From Lachnospiraceae bacterium (GTDB taxonomy: Bacteria > Bacillota > Clostridia > Lachnospirales > Lachnospiraceae): a stretch of 64,000 nucleotides of DNA. Positions 34,988 through 44,348 of the stretch are shown here, one piece after another; within the stretch, counting starts at the first letter, position 1; every line of letters begins with the position of its first letter. The stretch lies in contig JAFUMV010000042.1 of the NCBI GenBank assembly GCA_017482485.1, positions 17,817-81,816 of the forward strand. Reading direction: 5' to 3'. Made by a program: the position numbers and the translations under genes. The notes beneath the pieces are model-generated. The model saw only the letters and a list, made by a program, of their open reading frames with translations. It did no database searches and had not been told where the DNA came from.

Positions 34988-36985
34988 TTAATAATGCAGG
35001 ACGATCATCTGGTGGCAGTCCACGGTGATGTCCTTGATTGTTACGCAGTTGTCTTCATAGGTGAAAGGGATTTCCTTTCCCTGCGGCTCCAGTGTCACTT
35101 TTTTGATGGGTTCCGGCACATTTACTGTGATTTCAATGCCGGATACGGGATAAATATCTTCGATGACCTCAATTCCGTTTCCACGCTTTGTGGGCACGGC
35201 ATAAAGCAGGTGGGCGATGTAGCGGTTTTCTTCTGTTTGCTTCATAAAGGTAGTCACACCCATGCTTCCCAGGTTAGTCTGAATGCTCTTTCGTTTTCCC
35301 AAAAGTATGTCAAGCGCCTGATGCACCACTCTTTTGGCGATCAGTTCGCCGCGCTCCGCATAATCCCTGAAGATCTCCCAGGCGATATAGATGCCGTCGG
35401 GGCCTTCAATCATGCCTGCGCTGTCAGGCATACCGGCAGAAGGGGTGTGCAGATGGGAGCAGAAATGTTCTGCAGTGCGGTTGAAGTAAGGCGGCACTGC
35501 ATGGGCCAGCAGCCTGCCTCCGTCAGCTTTCACGCGCTGATAGGGGGTGTACATGATGTAGTCCGATTCGTAAGGGTTATCCTGCAGCGGGCGGACGTAA
35601 CTGGGGATGAATTCACCGGTTCCTTTCCATGCGGCACCGAAGTCGAACAGAAAGCCTTTGGCAGTGCCGAAACCGCTGTCAGAAGCAGCGCAAATGCCTG
35701 AAGTTCCGCTGGCCAGCAGTTTGCCGCCGTTATTTACGAACGCGCGAAGCTTTGATGCAAGGGTTTCATCCACCGGAATGTTGTCCGGGAGAATCATGAC
35801 CTTATACTGGTTAAAGTCTGTCTCCATGTCCACGATGGAAAACTGGTAATGACCTTCCAGCAGCATTCGGGAAGCCCCCACATCGGATATCCCCTGCCCA
35901 CTTCCGTCCTGTGCCACGGAGTGACTGTTTGCAACCGCTTCCTGAGTCAGCAGGGCAATATCGCATACCGGTGTGACCTGATGCAGCCAGGGTTCTTTTT
36001 CTTCGATTTCGGCATAAGCCTGGCCGATCAGCTCGTAAGTGGTCATATCCATGCGGCCGTTGGGTGCAAGCTGGTCGCCGATAGAGCATTTTGCGCCGTG
36101 AGCAACGCTTAAGGCTGTTTCATAGCGCAGCGCGTTAGGATGCTTGAAGCCGCCGAACTCGCCCCAGCTGGTGTGAAATTTGCCGGTCATTCCCAGATAT
36201 TCCAGATTCAGATTCTGCACATAGCGGGCGGACATGGGAAAATGATCATACCCCCAGCCTCCGGTGGGAAGACTTTCCAGCTCCAGATGGGTGTTGGCAT
36301 AAGCCAGATCCCGGCGACCCTTTCGGATATGTCCGCCGTTGTGGAAGATGGGCAGGCCGGGCTTGATCGCGTCCACGGTTTCACGCACTCTTTTCACATA
36401 GTTCGCATAGACTTTTTCACCGAGAGCAAGCGCGTTTTCAGGGTCATCCGGGTCAAGGCCGGCATCCAGCATGGTCTTGACACAGGTATTACAGTAGCAG
36501 GCGCGAACGCCCACAATGTCCAGAAACAGGCCGTCCACATCATAATTTTCCACCACCTCTGCAATCTGGTTGAGCACATAATCCAGATAAGGAGTGTTTA
36601 AGCACATCAGATGATAGTGCGGAACGGAGAAATTGTCAAAATGATGTTCTCTGTCCTGATGCAGCCATTCGGGATGTCTTCTGGCGCTTTTTTCGTCATA
36701 GCCCACAGAGATGTATCCAGGCGTTTTGACGCCGATTTCATGAGCGGCCTCGATCTGGGCTTTTAACAGGTCGAAATTGAGGCCGGGATGCATGTCGTTG
36801 ACTTTTGTGGGATGATAGGCATATCCGTGGTGGCATTTTGAAAATGTGGTGACAGAGTTAATGTGTCCTGCAAGCAGCGCCTCCTGATACTGCTTTTTGT
36901 TAAAATCAGCGCCGATTCCGGAGATTTTCTCACTGGTATGAAAATCCAGATGAATCTGCCGGAAATTCATGTTGTCTTTCTTCAT
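34988..36985 (-). CDS. GHL6-type glycoside hydrolase, candidate GH151 alpha-L-fucosidase
   Basis: A 665-aa cytoplasmic protein with the N-terminus NFRQIHLDFHTSEKISGIG typical of the GHL6 (hypothetical glycosyl hydrolase 6) barrel, to which GH151 fucosidases belong. It has a barrel with HPTKVNDMHPGLNFDLLK and VDGLFLDIVGVRACYCNTC, followed by a beta-galactosidase-trimerisation-like domain (YKVMILPDNIPVDETLASKL... GGKLLASGTSG). ATG 36985 has GGAGGC 6 nt upstream. It follows the beta-propeller gene after 17 nt, so both are in one minus-strand operon. The fucosidase call rests on remembered family resemblance; a lactaldehyde reductase gene at 10.7 kb is compatible. Related GHL6 members have other or unknown substrates. 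Confidence 0.7.
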   Translation of the reverse strand: MKKDNMNFRQIHLDFHTSEKISGIGADFNKKQYQEALLAGHINSVTTFSKCHHGYAYHPTKVNDMHPGLNFDLLKAQIEAAHEIGVKTPGYISVGYDEKSARRHPEWLHQDREHHFDNFSVPHYHLMCLNTPYLDYVLNQIAEVVENYDVDGLFLDIVGVRACYCNTCVKTMLDAGLDPDDPENALALGEKVYANYVKRVRETVDAIKPGLPIFHNGGHIRKGRRDLAYANTHLELESLPTGGWGYDHFPMSARYVQNLNLEYLGMTGKFHTSWGEFGGFKHPNALRYETALSVAHGAKCSIGDQLAPNGRMDMTTYELIGQAYAEIEEKEPWLHQVTPVCDIALLTQEAVANSHSVAQDGSGQGISDVGASRMLLEGHYQFSIVDMETDFNQYKVMILPDNIPVDETLASKLRAFVNNGGKLLASGTSGICAASDSGFGTAKGFLFDFGAAWKGTGEFIPSYVRPLQDNPYESDYIMYTPYQRVKADGGRLLAHAVPPYFNRTAEHFCSHLHTPSAGMPDSAGMIEGPDGIYIAWEIFRDYAERGELIAKRVVHQALDILLGKRKSIQTNLGSMGVTTFMKQTEENRYIAHLLYAVPTKRGNGIEVIEDIYPVSGIEITVNVPEPIKKVTLEPQGKEIPFTYEDNCVTIKDITVDCHQMIVLHY

Positions 36986-37002
36986 TTTTTGCCTCCTTTT
37001 TG

Positions 37003-38040
37003 TCAACTTTTCACTTTGAGAACAAAGTTTTGTGTTGCGTCATTTCCCTCCACGTTCAGACCGCTGGCCGCATAAAAATAGGCGGGTTTGCCGTCGCGCA
37101 GAAGCACTGCGGGGCGTTCGAATTTGGGCTCCCCGATATAGGGCTTTGTAGCGTAAGGCGGTATTTGTGTGTAGTCGGAAAGCAGGCCGAATCCGATTTT
37201 GGCGTCCGCAAGTTTAAAAGAGATTCCGTCTGCGGACTCCCAAAGAAGACCCGCACCCCGGATGCCGCTGTTGTCGCCGAAATTGTCTGTGGTGAGCAGA
37301 TATATTTTTCCGTCCATTTCAAAAGCGTTCACATCTTCGATATAGCTGATGTTATCGGTGATGGGCTGATCACATTTCACATAGCCGGATTCCAGGCGCT
37401 CTGACACCGCATAGCCGTAGTGGGTGGAAGGAAAATCGATTCCCGCCTTGAAATAGATGAAATATTTGTCTTTGATTTTGATGATGTCCGGATTATCCGT
37501 GCCCAGCAGCGAATTGGCGGTCCAGTCATCATCGGTTGCTTTTACCACCACGCCGTCTTTATTTTCGCCCTGCAGCAGCCAGGGACCATAGAGGCTGTCG
37601 GAGGTCGCCAGACAGATTTTCTGATCCTTTTGCAGCGGCCCGCCCTGAGTGATGTAAATGGGGCAGTATTTTCCGTCGATCTCTTTGACCCGAATATTGT
37701 GAGGCGCAAACTGACCGGCAGGCATGTTGGCGTTGTTTAACGGAATATCGACGACCCGGAAAGGGCCTTCGGGGCTGTCCCCGATGCAGTGTGCAATTTC
37801 ACAGATGTTTTTCCAGCCGTTCATGCCGTCTCCGAAGTCGTGTTTGGCTTTCCAGCGGGATACAAAAAGATGTGTTTTGCCTTCTTTGTCATCGATGGGA
37901 GAAATGCACCAGTAAAAATAATCCGGATCAGACAGGGCCGGACCGATGTATTCCAGGTTCAGCGCCAGATCACTGTAAGGAAGCTTTGGCGTGTACTGCG
38001 CAGCGCTTGGCAGCAGCCGGTTTTGATTGTTTGTTTTCAT
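37003..38040 (-). CDS. Five-bladed beta-propeller glycoside hydrolase (GH43/GH117-like)
   Basis: A 345-aa protein without signal peptide whose repeated Trp/Tyr-rich strands fit a five-bladed propeller: GPALSDPDYFYWCISPI, AHCIGDSPEGPFRVVDIPL, GQFAPHNIRVKEIDGKYC, GTDNPDIIKIKDKYFIYF and NAFEMDGKIYLLTTDN. Asp residues in SDPD and DNPDI are candidates for the catalytic and pKa-modulating positions of clan GH-F/GH-J-type enzymes, but I cannot assign a family with certainty. ATG 38040 follows AAAGGAGG by 8 nt. It leads the operon with the GHL6 enzyme and is divergent from an AraC regulator, suggesting these two enzymes act on the same glycan. Confidence 0.7.
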   Translation of the reverse strand: MKTNNQNRLLPSAAQYTPKLPYSDLALNLEYIGPALSDPDYFYWCISPIDDKEGKTHLFVSRWKAKHDFGDGMNGWKNICEIAHCIGDSPEGPFRVVDIPLNNANMPAGQFAPHNIRVKEIDGKYCPIYITQGGPLQKDQKICLATSDSLYGPWLLQGENKDGVVVKATDDDWTANSLLGTDNPDIIKIKDKYFIYFKAGIDFPSTHYGYAVSERLESGYVKCDQPITDNISYIEDVNAFEMDGKIYLLTTDNFGDNSGIRGAGLLWESADGISFKLADAKIGFGLLSDYTQIPPYATKPYIGEPKFERPAVLLRDGKPAYFYAASGLNVEGNDATQNFVLKVKS

Positions 38041-38332
38041 ATGAGCGAACCTCCTTTTTCTGTTTTTAGTATAGCGAAATGGACTGTGTGCTGCCATGAT
38101 GCAGTGTTTGAAGCATTTGCAGTTTGCTTTTGACAATTTGTTTTGTACATATGTGCGGAAAAGAAAATGAGATATGAAAAAAATATCTGAAAATCCTATT
38201 GATTTTTCGAAATACTATGCCATAATTAACAAAAAAGATTTGTCATTTTGTTCTGACAGGTGATAAATTTATTGATACAGTGAGTTCGATTACGCAGAGA
38301 ATGCACAGAAAAAAGCAGGAGAGGAAACGGAT

Positions 38333-39160
38333 ATGGGCAGCCGCACAATTTTTCTGATCAATCAATATTTGAAGGATGTCAATCCCCGGGAAGCCGGTGA
38401 GGAAATCTGCCGGACGGAATCAAAGGCGGGCCCTTTTTACCGGCCTCATTATCTGCTGCACTATGTGCTGTCCGGTTCCGGAACCTTTTATATTGACGGA
38501 CAGCGCCATGATGCGGTTCGCGGTCAGCTGGCGATTTTGCATCCTTATGAGGTGATGAGCCATGTGACGAACAGGGACGATCCCTGGCATTATTGCTGGG
38601 TTGGTTTTGAACTGAATCTCGATGCGCCGGTTTTGAAAAATCACAAAATTCTGGACATTCCGCAGGCGGAGCATATATTTCAGAGCATTATCCGTTCGGA
38701 GCAGGTTTTGCAGGGAAAAGAGCTGTATCTGTGCGGAAAAATCTATGAACTGCTGGCAATTCTGCAGCAGATGGAAGGGCAGACAGAACGACAGACACTG
38801 GATACGATTGCCAAGATGAAAAATTACATCGATTCCAATTATCACCTGCCGCTCACTGTGGAGAAGCTGGCGCAGGATATGCATGTCAGCCGCAGTTATC
38901 TGAGCACCGTTTTCAAACGATATGTGGGCTGCTCCCCACATCAGTATCTGATGGACACGCGCCTGAAGCATGCAGCGGAGCTTCTGGTTGTGGAGCGCTG
39001 CAGCGTGAGCATGGCGGCTGCACAGTGCGGTTACATGGATATCTATAATTTTTCCAGGATGTTTAAGAAAAAATATGGGATTTCCCCCAGCGCATATGCG
39101 GATTGGTATATGCGGGGGGAGAAAAGACCGGAGGAAGGCTTAAGCGATGTCGGGATATGA
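38333..39160 (+). CDS. AraC-family regulator with N-terminal cupin domain
   Basis: Cupin sensor domain (YLLHYVLSGSGTFYIDG, then GQLAILHPYEVMSHV) followed by the AraC double HTH (LTVEKLAQDMHVSRSYLSTV; VSMAAAQCGYMDIYNFSRMF) and terminal KKKYGISPSAYADWY. 275 aa, with AGGAGAGG upstream. The gene is divergent from the propeller/GHL6 operon. The intervening 292 bp are AT-rich and hold a TATACT on the minus strand at 38068-38073 with a weak -35, suiting activation by this protein. It very likely senses a sugar released from the glycan that these enzymes degrade. Confidence 0.9.
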   Translation: MGSRTIFLINQYLKDVNPREAGEEICRTESKAGPFYRPHYLLHYVLSGSGTFYIDGQRHDAVRGQLAILHPYEVMSHVTNRDDPWHYCWVGFELNLDAPVLKNHKILDIPQAEHIFQSIIRSEQVLQGKELYLCGKIYELLAILQQMEGQTERQTLDTIAKMKNYIDSNYHLPLTVEKLAQDMHVSRSYLSTVFKRYVGCSPHQYLMDTRLKHAAELLVVERCSVSMAAAQCGYMDIYNFSRMFKKKYGISPSAYADWYMRGEKRPEEGLSDVGI

Positions 39161-39171
39161 GCGGCGTGCTT

Positions 39172-40167
39172 TCAGTTCACTTTTGCAACAGAGTCCCGCT
39201 CAACCAGTTCCACATCAAGAATTACATTCTGCGTGGGCAGATCGTGATTTTGCAGGTGATCAAACAGAACATTTAACACATATTTCGCCTTCAGTTTGAT
39301 GTTCTGTGAAATTGTGGTCAGCGTGGGTTCAATGTTTTTACAGATATCCAGATCGTCAAAACCGATGACAGAATAATCTTCCGGGACCCGGTATCCTTTC
39401 TTTTTCAGAGCGGCGATGGTTTCCGTGGCGCAGGTGTCTGTTGCGGCAAAAACAGCAGTGGGGACGGCAGTGTTGGAACAAAGTGCATCTATTTTTTCTT
39501 CGGCAGTCAGATAGGGTTCGAAGATACAATCGGCAGGCAGCCCAAAGCCTGCCTTTTTTAATGCATCTTCAAATCCTGCCAGACGTTGCTGAATGACCTG
39601 GCTCATGTGCAGGTGCGGGGAGATGAAGGCAAAATTTGTGTGTCCGTTTTTGATGAAATGCTCCGCAGCCAGGACGCCGCCTTTATAATCGTCTATGCCG
39701 ATGTTGTTCACCTGGCGGATGGTGGTGTAGCTGTCGGTAAAGATCAGAGGAATTTTGTTATCCTCCTGAATCTGACGGATGCTTTCTTCAAAAGTGCCAA
39801 GGAAAATGGCGCCTTCCGCCTTCCAGGAATGGAGATGCTTTGTGACTTCCGAATATTCGTCTGTGAAATGTACCATCGTGTTGTAACCCCGTTCCTGCAC
39901 GCCCAGCACGATCTGACCCAGCATCAGCGCATTGTAGGGAGAACTCAGCGGGTTGTGTGTTCCGTTTATGATGACGGAAATGATGCGGGAGGATTTGGAG
40001 GAGAGGCTGCGGGCGGAGGAATTGGGAATATATCCAAGCTTTTTTATGATTTCCTGTATTTTTGCGATATTTTCTTCGGAAACTTCGGAATAGCGCTGGT
40101 TGACAACACGGGATACTGTCATGACGCTGACACCGGCTTCCTTTGCGATGTCCTTTAATGTGACCAT
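39172..40167 (-). CDS. LacI-family transcriptional repressor
   Basis: LacI/GalR regulator, 331 aa. The N-terminal HTH and hinge read VTLKDIAKEAGVSVMTVSRV and NSSARSLSSKSSRIISVII; the sugar-binding domain follows (GVLAAEHFIKNGHTNFAFIS; DYSVIGFDDLDICKNIEP). The start has AAAGGAG upstream. It is convergent with the AraC gene (11 bp apart) and divergent from the second transporter operon. Three operator-like palindromes lie in the shared intergenic region, one on its own promoter side and one on the transporter promoter, so it probably represses both itself and the transporter/GH31 genes until a sugar ligand binds. Confidence 0.93.
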   Translation of the reverse strand: MVTLKDIAKEAGVSVMTVSRVVNQRYSEVSEENIAKIQEIIKKLGYIPNSSARSLSSKSSRIISVIINGTHNPLSSPYNALMLGQIVLGVQERGYNTMVHFTDEYSEVTKHLHSWKAEGAIFLGTFEESIRQIQEDNKIPLIFTDSYTTIRQVNNIGIDDYKGGVLAAEHFIKNGHTNFAFISPHLHMSQVIQQRLAGFEDALKKAGFGLPADCIFEPYLTAEEKIDALCSNTAVPTAVFAATDTCATETIAALKKKGYRVPEDYSVIGFDDLDICKNIEPTLTTISQNIKLKAKYVLNVLFDHLQNHDLPTQNVILDVELVERDSVAKVN

Positions 40168-40291
40168 AAGGGCTCCTTTATGAAGTAAATGTGATGATGC
40201 GGGGGCCTGAAGTCATGCAATGCATGAAGTGGATGAACTTTTAAGTTACTGTTCACTTTGTGATCAGTAGTCCTTCTGACCCTGATATAAA

Positions 40292-40307
40292 TTGATAACG
40301 ATAACAA
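40292..40307. promoter_or_regulatory. LacI-type operator O3
   Basis: TTGATAACGATAACAA, near-perfect palindrome around a central CG, downstream of the lacI-family promoter. Confidence 0.7.
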
Positions 40308-40336
40308 TTAAACCACAGTAAATTTTTGACAGACCT

Positions 40337-40365
40337 ATTATAGCGGAATTGTTCGTGAAATGCAA
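40337..40365 (-). promoter_or_regulatory. Promoter of the LacI-family gene
   Basis: On the minus strand TTGCAT, 17 bp, TATAAT. The operator at 40292-40307 lies about 30 bp downstream of the -10, suited to autorepression. Confidence 0.7.
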
Positions 40366-40456
40366 GAAAATATGTGTGAAGAAGGCAATTGAAAAGAAGA
40401 ACCGGGACAGAAATCCAGGCGTAAAAGCTGTTATAACAGATATAAAAGGCCTTGGA

Positions 40457-40472
40457 CTTATAACGTTAACAG
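40457..40472. promoter_or_regulatory. LacI-type operator O2 (weaker)
   Basis: CTTATAACGTTAACAG matches the other two operators at the TAACG core and the right half-site; 153 bp from O1, a distance compatible with looping. Confidence 0.55.
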
Positions 40473-40576
40473 ATAAAAATGAAAATTGAAAAAAATGAAT
40501 TAAATAGGGGTGTGCAAAGTGTATAAAAATATGAAGTAACTTAATGATTAAATGTAAAATAATACAACAATTTTCA

Positions 40577-40605
40577 TTGACAAAGTTTATGAATGGTGGT
40601 AATAT
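40577..40605 (+). promoter_or_regulatory. Strong sigma-A promoter of the second transporter operon
   Basis: Consensus TTGACA, 17-bp spacer, TAATAT. The operator O1 begins 4 bp after the -10, across the expected start of transcription. Confidence 0.85.
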
Positions 40606-40609
40606 GCAA

Positions 40610-40625
40610 TTGTTAACGATAACAG
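40610..40625. promoter_or_regulatory. LacI-type operator O1
   Basis: TTGTTAACGATAACAG; a bound repressor would cover the transcription start of the transporter operon. Confidence 0.75.
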
Positions 40626-40643
40626 TAAAGGAAAGGGGACGTG

Positions 40644-41579
40644 ATGATGCAGAAAAAGAACAAACCACAAAGCGCAAAGCTTTGGCTTCGCATCAAAAGA
40701 AACTGGGGATTGTATCTGCTGCTTTTGCCGGCATTGGCGCTGTTGATCTGTTTCAGCTATCGGCCAATGTATGGTGTGCTCATCGCTTTTAAGGATTATA
40801 AAGCGATGAACGGTATTTTTGGGAGCCAGTGGGCTGATCCCTGGTATAAATATTTTAAGAAGTTTTATGATTCCTATCAGTTTGAAGCAACGATTAAGAA
40901 CACGCTGACAATCACGTTGTATGGTCTGGTGGTATTTCCGGTTCCGGTCATTCTGGCGCTTGGGATCAATCAGATGAGAGCGGGAAAATATAAGCAGGTT
41001 TTCCAGACCATTACTTATATGCCGCATTTCATTTCCACAGTGGTTATGGTTGGTCTGATCACGCTTTTGTTATCTCCCGGAAGCGGCGTGTTCGGTGCGA
41101 TCTGTAATCTGTTGGGATTTGAGGCACCCAACCTTATGGGTAAGGCGGGGGCGTTCAAGCATCTGTATGTGTGGACCGATGTGTGGCAGCATGCAGGCTG
41201 GGACAGCATCATTTATATTGCGGCACTTTCCAGCGTGGATCCGAGCCTTTATGAGGCGGCAACGGTGGACGGAGCCACCAGCTTTCAGAAAATCAGACAT
41301 GTGGATATCCCGATGCTGATTCCCACGGCAGTCATCATGATGATCATGAGAGTGGGCGGACTGATGAGTCTGGGCTTTGAAAAGGTTTATCTGATGCAGA
41401 ACGACTTAAATCTTTCCAGCAGCGAAGTCATTTCCACTTATGTTTATAAAATCGGTGTTATCAATACACAGTACAGCTATTCGGCGGCCATTAACCTGTT
41501 CAGCACGATTGTGAACTTCATCCTTCTGATACTGGTGAACCAGATTTCCAAGAAGGTCAGTGAAAACAGTCTCTGGTAG
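40644..41579 (+). CDS. CUT1 ABC transporter permease (LplB-like), system 2
   Basis: Inner-membrane permease, about six helices, with EAA loop LYEAATVDGATSFQKIRHVD and conserved block GWDSIIYIAALSSVDPS shared with the system 1 permease. Codons GTG-ATG-ATG at 40641-40649 all could start; AAAGGGG at 40632-40638 favours one of the two ATGs. It heads the LacI-controlled operon: permease, permease, binding lipoprotein, then GH31, GH31 and GH13 genes. No ATPase is encoded nearby. Confidence 0.92.
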   Translation: MMQKKNKPQSAKLWLRIKRNWGLYLLLLPALALLICFSYRPMYGVLIAFKDYKAMNGIFGSQWADPWYKYFKKFYDSYQFEATIKNTLTITLYGLVVFPVPVILALGINQMRAGKYKQVFQTITYMPHFISTVVMVGLITLLLSPGSGVFGAICNLLGFEAPNLMGKAGAFKHLYVWTDVWQHAGWDSIIYIAALSSVDPSLYEAATVDGATSFQKIRHVDIPMLIPTAVIMMIMRVGGLMSLGFEKVYLMQNDLNLSSSEVISTYVYKIGVINTQYSYSAAINLFSTIVNFILLILVNQISKKVSENSLW

Positions 41580-41594
41580 GAAGGAGGAATCACA

Positions 41595-42497
41595 GTGGCA
41601 GGAACAAAAAGTAAAAAAGTGAAAAAGAGCGGCGCAGACAAAGTGTTTGAAATCGCGCTATACATCCTTTCGGCTCTGATTTTAATTATGGTATTATATC
41701 CGCTCTACTTTGTGGTCATTGCATCTTTTTCCGATCCATCGGCAGTTGCCAGCGGCAAGGTGTGGCTCTGGCCTCAGGGATTTACACTGGATGGATACGA
41801 GGAGCTTTTACGGCATGATGAAATCTGGACCGGTTACTGGAACACGATCCTGTATACCATCACCGGAACTCTGTTCGGAATGTTTGTAAATATTTTCGCA
41901 GCCTATGCGCTTTCCAGAAAGGATCTGGTGGGACGGCGGTTTTTCATGATGATGTTTGTGGTTACCATGTTTTTCAATGGCGGTCTGATTCCCACATTTT
42001 TAACGATCAAGGATTTCGGACTGTATGACAGCTTCTGGGTAATGGTGATTCCCTTTGCGGTTTCCACTTATAACATTATCGTGGCACGGACATTTTTTGA
42101 AAACAGCATACCGGAGGATTTAAATGATGCGGCCAAAATCGACGGCTGCGGCAATCTGTATTACTTTTTCAAAATCGTGCTTCCGCTCTCCAAGGCAATC
42201 CTGGCGGTAATCGGTCTGTGGACGGCGGTCGGAATGTGGAACTCCTATTTCAATGCCCTGATTTACATCAAGGATTCAGCCAAATATCCGTTACAGCTGA
42301 TTTTGAGAAATATTCTGATCACGAACAACCTGCAGATGTCCTTTGGAAGCGGTGAAGCGATGCAGATTGCACTGCGGCTTTCCAATCTGATGCGGTATTC
42401 CGTTATTATCGTTTCCACACTGCCGATCATGTGCTTTTATCCGTTCGTGCAGAAGTATTTTAATCAGGGTGTAATGATTGGCGCCGTAAAGGGCTGA
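41595..42497 (+). CDS. CUT1 ABC transporter permease (YtcP/MalG-like), system 2
   Basis: Second permease of the importer, 300 aa, GTG start with GGAGGA upstream. Lys-rich tail, about six helices, EAA loop LNDAAKIDGCGNLYYFFKIV and C-terminal YPFVQKYFNQGVMIGAVKG. It is clearly paralogous to the system 1 gene at 27.4 kb, sharing GGLIPTF/GGLIPTY and VARTFF blocks. The start lies 15 nt after the first permease stop. Confidence 0.92.
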   Translation: MAGTKSKKVKKSGADKVFEIALYILSALILIMVLYPLYFVVIASFSDPSAVASGKVWLWPQGFTLDGYEELLRHDEIWTGYWNTILYTITGTLFGMFVNIFAAYALSRKDLVGRRFFMMMFVVTMFFNGGLIPTFLTIKDFGLYDSFWVMVIPFAVSTYNIIVARTFFENSIPEDLNDAAKIDGCGNLYYFFKIVLPLSKAILAVIGLWTAVGMWNSYFNALIYIKDSAKYPLQLILRNILITNNLQMSFGSGEAMQIALRLSNLMRYSVIIVSTLPIMCFYPFVQKYFNQGVMIGAVKG

Positions 42498-42609
42498 TGT
42501 CAATCATTGTACATAAAAAGTTGCTGTTTGCCGGTGATGGGAAGGAAAAGCGCGCTGCTGTCAACGGAGTGAGCAGTAACCACAAAAACTCAAAGAGGAG
42601 GTTTTTTAC

Positions 42610-44274
42610 ATGAAAGGAAGAATGAAAAAGATTCTCAGTCTCGGCCTGACAACAGCCATGATTTTGTCTCTGGCAGGCTGCGGAAACAGCGAGGCCACAC
42701 AGACCACTCAAAGCGAACCCGCCAAGGAGCAGGCTGCGGTTGAGACAACAGCTGCCAATGACTCAGGGGAAGAGGTTACGGACAGCAATTTCAACAAGAC
42801 AGGAATGCCCATTGTAAACGAGCCGGTTACGCTGACCGTTCTGACCACACGCTGGGGCAACATGGGCGACAGCTTTAAGGAAAACGAATTCATAAAGAAG
42901 CTGGAAGAAGAGTCCAATGTAAAAATTGAGTGGCAGGTACAGTCCTTAAATGACTGGAGTGAGCAGAAGGGTATCATGCTGGCAGGCGGCGAACTGCCGG
43001 ATATCATCTTCGGTTTCCAGACTTTTAACGATGCGGACATCATGAACAACTCCGAACTGTTTTTACCTCTGGATGATCTGGTAGATCAGTATATGCCCAA
43101 CTACAAGGCGGCGCTGGAAGAAATGCCCGACTTAAAGAAGGTTTCCACTTTCCCTGACGGAAAGATGTACTCTCTGGCAAAGAACCTTCCGCTGCGCCCG
43201 ATTTCCTGTAACCAGCCCGTTATCAACAAGCAGTGGCTGGACAATCTGGGACTGGAGGTTCCTACCAATCTGGATGAACTTTATGAAGTATTAAAAGCAT
43301 TTAAAGAGCAGGATGCAAACGGCAACGGCGATCCCAACGATGAAATTCCGATCTCCGGCGCAAAGGGTCTGAACATGGATCTTTTGAATCCTTTCGGTAT
43401 TACAGATATCAACGGATATAAGATCATAGTGAATGAAGACAACACATTGACCTATTATCCCACCAGTGAAGCTTACAAAGAAGGGATCAAGTGGCTCAAC
43501 AAGCTGTATTCCGAAGGCATCATCGATGCAGAAGCTTTCACGCAGGATGACACCATGCTTTCCGCAAAACGTCAGGATCCCAACGTATCCCGTGTCGGTT
43601 TTGAATATGCATGGTCCGCAGATGCAAATTTCGGACAGTGGTCTGATGAATATGAAATCATTGCTCCCATCGCAGGTCCCGATGGAAAAGCATACACCGG
43701 CGGCGATCCCAACGGCGTTTCCAGCATCATGAGAAATGAAGTTCTGATCACCAAATTCTGTGAATACCCTGAAGTTGCTGCAAGATGGATTGACGAATTC
43801 TATACAGGCGAAGCAAGTATCCAGAACTTCTGGGGCGGCATTGGAACTGTTATTACCAAACATGATGACGGAACCTATACGCTGAATGATCCTCCGGAAG
43901 GCACCAGCGCTGACTCCTGGTACTGGGATTCCAGCCTTCGTGACTTCGGTCCGAAATATGTGAGCAAGGAATTTGAAACAAAGGTGAAGCTTTCCTCCGA
44001 AAGCGGTGACGGTCTGAAATATGAACTGAGCAAAATTGCGGAAGACACTGTGACAATTCCTTATCCGAACGTAATGTTCACCAATGAGGAGAACGAAGAG
44101 CGTCCTACTCTGGCAACCGATATCGACAAGTACGTGGAGAGCACCCGTGCGAAGTGGGTTACCGAGGGCGGCATCGATGAAGAATGGGATGCTTATATCG
44201 AGCAGCTCAATGCAATGGGTCTGGAGCGTCTGATCGAGATCTATACAGATGCTTATACAAGATATATGGAGTAG
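42610..44274 (+). CDS. Extracellular solute-binding lipoprotein, system 2
   Basis: Binding lipoprotein, 554 aa, with lipobox SLAGC (Cys24), acidic Thr/Ser linker, and the same family fold as binding protein 1. Shared blocks include NIEWQVYYFGDWSEQK / KIEWQVQSLNDWSEQK, DNLGLEVPTNLDEL and the C-terminal GGIDEEWDAYIEQLNAMGL. A calcium-loop-like DANGNGDPNDEIPISG is present. GGAGG precedes the ATG. The central ligand-facing regions differ more than the ends, so the two systems may have different oligosaccharide preferences. Confidence 0.92.
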   Translation: MKGRMKKILSLGLTTAMILSLAGCGNSEATQTTQSEPAKEQAAVETTAANDSGEEVTDSNFNKTGMPIVNEPVTLTVLTTRWGNMGDSFKENEFIKKLEEESNVKIEWQVQSLNDWSEQKGIMLAGGELPDIIFGFQTFNDADIMNNSELFLPLDDLVDQYMPNYKAALEEMPDLKKVSTFPDGKMYSLAKNLPLRPISCNQPVINKQWLDNLGLEVPTNLDELYEVLKAFKEQDANGNGDPNDEIPISGAKGLNMDLLNPFGITDINGYKIIVNEDNTLTYYPTSEAYKEGIKWLNKLYSEGIIDAEAFTQDDTMLSAKRQDPNVSRVGFEYAWSADANFGQWSDEYEIIAPIAGPDGKAYTGGDPNGVSSIMRNEVLITKFCEYPEVAARWIDEFYTGEASIQNFWGGIGTVITKHDDGTYTLNDPPEGTSADSWYWDSSLRDFGPKYVSKEFETKVKLSSESGDGLKYELSKIAEDTVTIPYPNVMFTNEENEERPTLATDIDKYVESTRAKWVTEGGIDEEWDAYIEQLNAMGLERLIEIYTDAYTRYME

Positions 44275-44348
44275 TTTTAGGTACAGGGAAATGAAAAAGG
44301 TCCCGGATGGACCGGGATGAAATAATTGATGTTATGAGGTAAATGGAC

